7,704 nt of DNA from an uncultured Bacilli bacterium. Lineage in GTDB: Bacteria > Bacillota_I > Bacilli_A > RF39 > UBA660. Below the pieces are notes generated by a model. It ran no database searches, was not told the origin of the DNA, and saw only the letters and a list, made by a program, of their open reading frames with translations. Location: assembly GCA_944363685.1 (NCBI GenBank), contig CALVUV010000061.1, positions 1 to 7,704 on the forward strand, in the 5' to 3' direction. The position numbers and the translations under genes are program-made. Below, piece by piece: positions 6,630 through 7,704 of this stretch (positions are counted from its first letter, which is position 1; each line of letters opens with the position of its first letter).

Positions 6630-7519
6630 TGAAAATAATCGAAATGTTGGCTCCACTTGGTTACAGTTGTAGACCAGGGATACCAAGAACTGGTTTTAAA
6701 GGTATAACCATCCATAACACATCAAACAATAATAAAGGTGCTAATGCAATAGCTCATGCCAACCTTTTAAGAGGTTCTTGGAAGAATGTAACTACATCAT
6801 GGAATTATGTAGTAGATCAAGATAGAGCTGTTAGGTGTGTTCCAGAAAATGAGGTAGCTTGGTGCCAAGGTGATGGTAGAGGCGATGGAAACATGAAAAC
6901 TATCTCTATTGAAATATGTGATAACTCCGATGGAGATATCAGAAAAGCTACTGATAATGCAATAGAATTATCTGCAGAGATATTAAAAAGATATGGTGTT
7001 ACAAATGCTAGTAGTCACTTATTTCAACATAATCATTGGACTGGTAAAGACTGTCCTTATGACATAAGACGTGGTAACCCTTATGACTGGAATACATTCG
7101 TTTCTAAAGTTCAAGAGAGATTAAATGGTGGAGGTTCTAGTTCTTCAGCAGACCAAATATTAAAAGTTGGTTCAAAGGTAAAGTTTAATGGTGTATTTAA
7201 AGTAAATGAAATAATATTGCCTAATAATAAATATCCTAATGGTGCTATTGGATGCTATGATACTTGCTATGGTTCTCCTTGTGGAGCAAATGATTACATT
7301 CCAAGTGGTCCACTTGCTAAATGTAATTCTGATGGTAGTAATGCTAATTATAATGCAGTTCTAAATGTTGGTGATTATTGGAAATGTGATAATACTTTTA
7401 CTGTAATAGGTGTTGAACTCCCAACCACTTATTTAAAAAATGGTGTAGCAATTCTAGAAGCTGACGGAGTTCACTTTAGATGTGACTGCGGGCCTTTATA
7501 CGAAGTAGCTAATAATTAA
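6629..7519 (+). CDS. N-acetylmuramoyl-L-alanine amidase endolysin (Amidase_2) with cysteine-rich C-terminal domain
   Basis: The product is 296 residues. It would cut the bond between N-acetylmuramic acid and L-alanine in peptidoglycan to lyse the host. Residues about 1-165 are an Amidase_2 (PGRP-like) domain: GITIHNT with Zn ligand H29, SWNYVVDQD (57-65), SIEICDN (93-99) with the probable catalytic E95, and H134-x-x-W-x-GK-x-CP with Zn ligand H134, catalytic K140 and Zn ligand C142. No signal peptide, so export depends on the holin. A GGGSSSSAD linker (about 167-175) leads to a cell-wall-binding region (178-296). It contains two diverged copies of an L-x-VG...K...F-x-V...LP pattern (from 178 and 245) and seven cysteines (209, 213, 218, 232, 253, 285, 287). 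The enzyme call is firm; the ligand of the C-terminal domain is unknown. Confidence 0.95.
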   Translation: MKIIEMLAPLGYSCRPGIPRTGFKGITIHNTSNNNKGANAIAHANLLRGSWKNVTTSWNYVVDQDRAVRCVPENEVAWCQGDGRGDGNMKTISIEICDNSDGDIRKATDNAIELSAEILKRYGVTNASSHLFQHNHWTGKDCPYDIRRGNPYDWNTFVSKVQERLNGGGSSSSADQILKVGSKVKFNGVFKVNEIILPNNKYPNGAIGCYDTCYGSPCGANDYIPSGPLAKCNSDGSNANYNAVLNVGDYWKCDNTFTVIGVELPTTYLKNGVAILEADGVHFRCDCGPLYEVANN

Positions 7520-7524
7520 TAAAA

Positions 7525-7564
7525 GGTAGAGTCTTAATTTTGGCTCTACCTGCTTTTCTTTTTA
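7525..7564 (+). terminator. Intrinsic terminator of the late operon
   Basis: GGTAGAGTC (7525-7533) pairs with GGCTCTACC (7542-7550) over 9 bp, including one G-U pair, across an 8-base loop. A T-rich tract (TGCTTTTCTTTTTA) follows. It sits 5 bases after the endolysin stop, so transcription of the tail-lysis operon should end here. Confidence 0.9.
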
Positions 7565-7568
7565 TAAT
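7540..7568 (+). promoter_or_regulatory. Possible sigma-70-type promoter overlapping the terminator
   Basis: TTGGCT (7540-7545, 4 of 6 to the consensus) and a perfect TATAAT (7563-7568) are 17 bp apart. If active it would start a transcript through the inverted repeat at 7616-7657. AT-rich DNA gives such matches by chance and the T tract inflates the -10 match, so this is only a candidate. Confidence 0.25.
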
Positions 7569-7591
7569 AGTTTTTTCAGTAAATTTAGTAT

Positions 7592-7605
7592 CTCTAAATT
7601 CTTAG
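7592..7605 (+). repeat. Direct repeat, copy 1 (CTCTAAATTCTTAG)
   Basis: The sequence matches copy 2 at 7673-7686 in 12 of 14 positions. The two copies are 81 bases apart, start to start, and flank the 12-bp inverted repeat. Possible protein-binding sites; chance similarity in AT-rich DNA is not excluded. Confidence 0.4.
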
Positions 7606-7615
7606 TTTATGTAAG

Positions 7616-7657
7616 TGTCCCTTTTGTAATATGGAGGAACTTATAACAAAAGGGACA
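7616..7657 (+). repeat. Perfect 12-bp inverted repeat with purine-rich loop
   Basis: TGTCCCTTTTGT (7616-7627) is the exact reverse complement of ACAAAAGGGACA (7646-7657), with an 18-base spacer that includes the SD-like GGAGGA (7634-7639). The outer G-T and A-T extend the stem slightly. No T tract follows on either strand, so it does not look like a terminator. It may be an operator, a recombination site or an RNA hairpin. Confidence 0.75.
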
Positions 7658-7672
7658 TTAATTGTAATATAC

Positions 7673-7686
7673 CTCTAAAGTATTAG
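7673..7686 (+). repeat. Direct repeat, copy 2 (CTCTAAAGTATTAG)
   Basis: Matches copy 1 at 7592-7605 in 12 of 14 positions. An inverted CTCTAA (as TTAGAG, 7689-7694) follows closely, making a small dyad with the start of this copy across 10 bases. Confidence 0.4.
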
Positions 7687-7704
7687 TGTTAGAGTCGAAT
7701 TCTA

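Noticed and set aside
7631..7678. 15-codon frame ATG...TAA (MEELITKGTLIVIYL) within the inverted repeat region
   Set aside because: There is no SD before the ATG, it is too short to judge, and its composition is explained by the inverted repeat. The hydrophobic end faintly recalls the start of serine recombinases, but the frame stops at once.
7685..7704. TAGAGTCGAATTCTA at the right edge, resembling a tRNA T-arm or att core
   Set aside because: The T-loop consensus GTTCRA is not met (one T is missing), the stem does not pair properly, and the window ends here, so no tRNA can be supported.

Overview
This window is the 3' part of the late operon of a tailed phage or prophage with siphovirus-type tail genes. 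It covers the end of the tail tape measure gene, the tail tip and baseplate genes, and the lysis cassette. All genes lie on the + strand, packed with gaps of a few bases or short overlaps. The DNA is strongly AT-rich, Shine-Dalgarno sites are classical (AGGAGG-like), and TGA ends several genes, so the standard bacterial code applies and mollicute recoding is excluded. The gene order and protein families fit a phage of a low-GC Firmicute, probably clostridial or a relative. I cannot name the host or phage, and nothing here shows whether it is integrated.

Tail region (1-5361). The C-terminal end of the tape measure protein is followed by a distal tail (Dit-like) protein, a baseplate hub (Tal/gp27-like) protein with an extra N-terminal beta domain, and then four mostly beta-strand proteins. 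These are a baseplate/appendage protein, a DUF859-like protein with an FnIII-like domain, a 58-residue protein starting with TTG, and a protein with the YPVG...GGTW motif of phage baseplate/fibre tips. Together they should form the tail tip that binds the host surface.

Lysis region (5363-7519). It encodes a membrane-anchored protein with a GAF-like cytoplasmic domain, a three-segment holin, a DUF6275-like protein, a 33-residue acidic protein, and an Amidase_2 endolysin with a cysteine-rich, internally duplicated C-terminal domain. A strong intrinsic terminator (7525-7564) closes the operon.

The last 140 bases hold no convincing gene. They contain a perfect 12-bp inverted repeat with a purine-rich SD-like loop, flanked by two near-identical 14-base direct repeats, plus a possible promoter overlapping the terminator tail. 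This is the position where an attachment site or the control region of a lysogeny module often lies, but the window ends before that can be tested. The most interesting items are the GAF-like membrane protein, the endolysin's cysteine-rich domain and this terminal repeat cluster.
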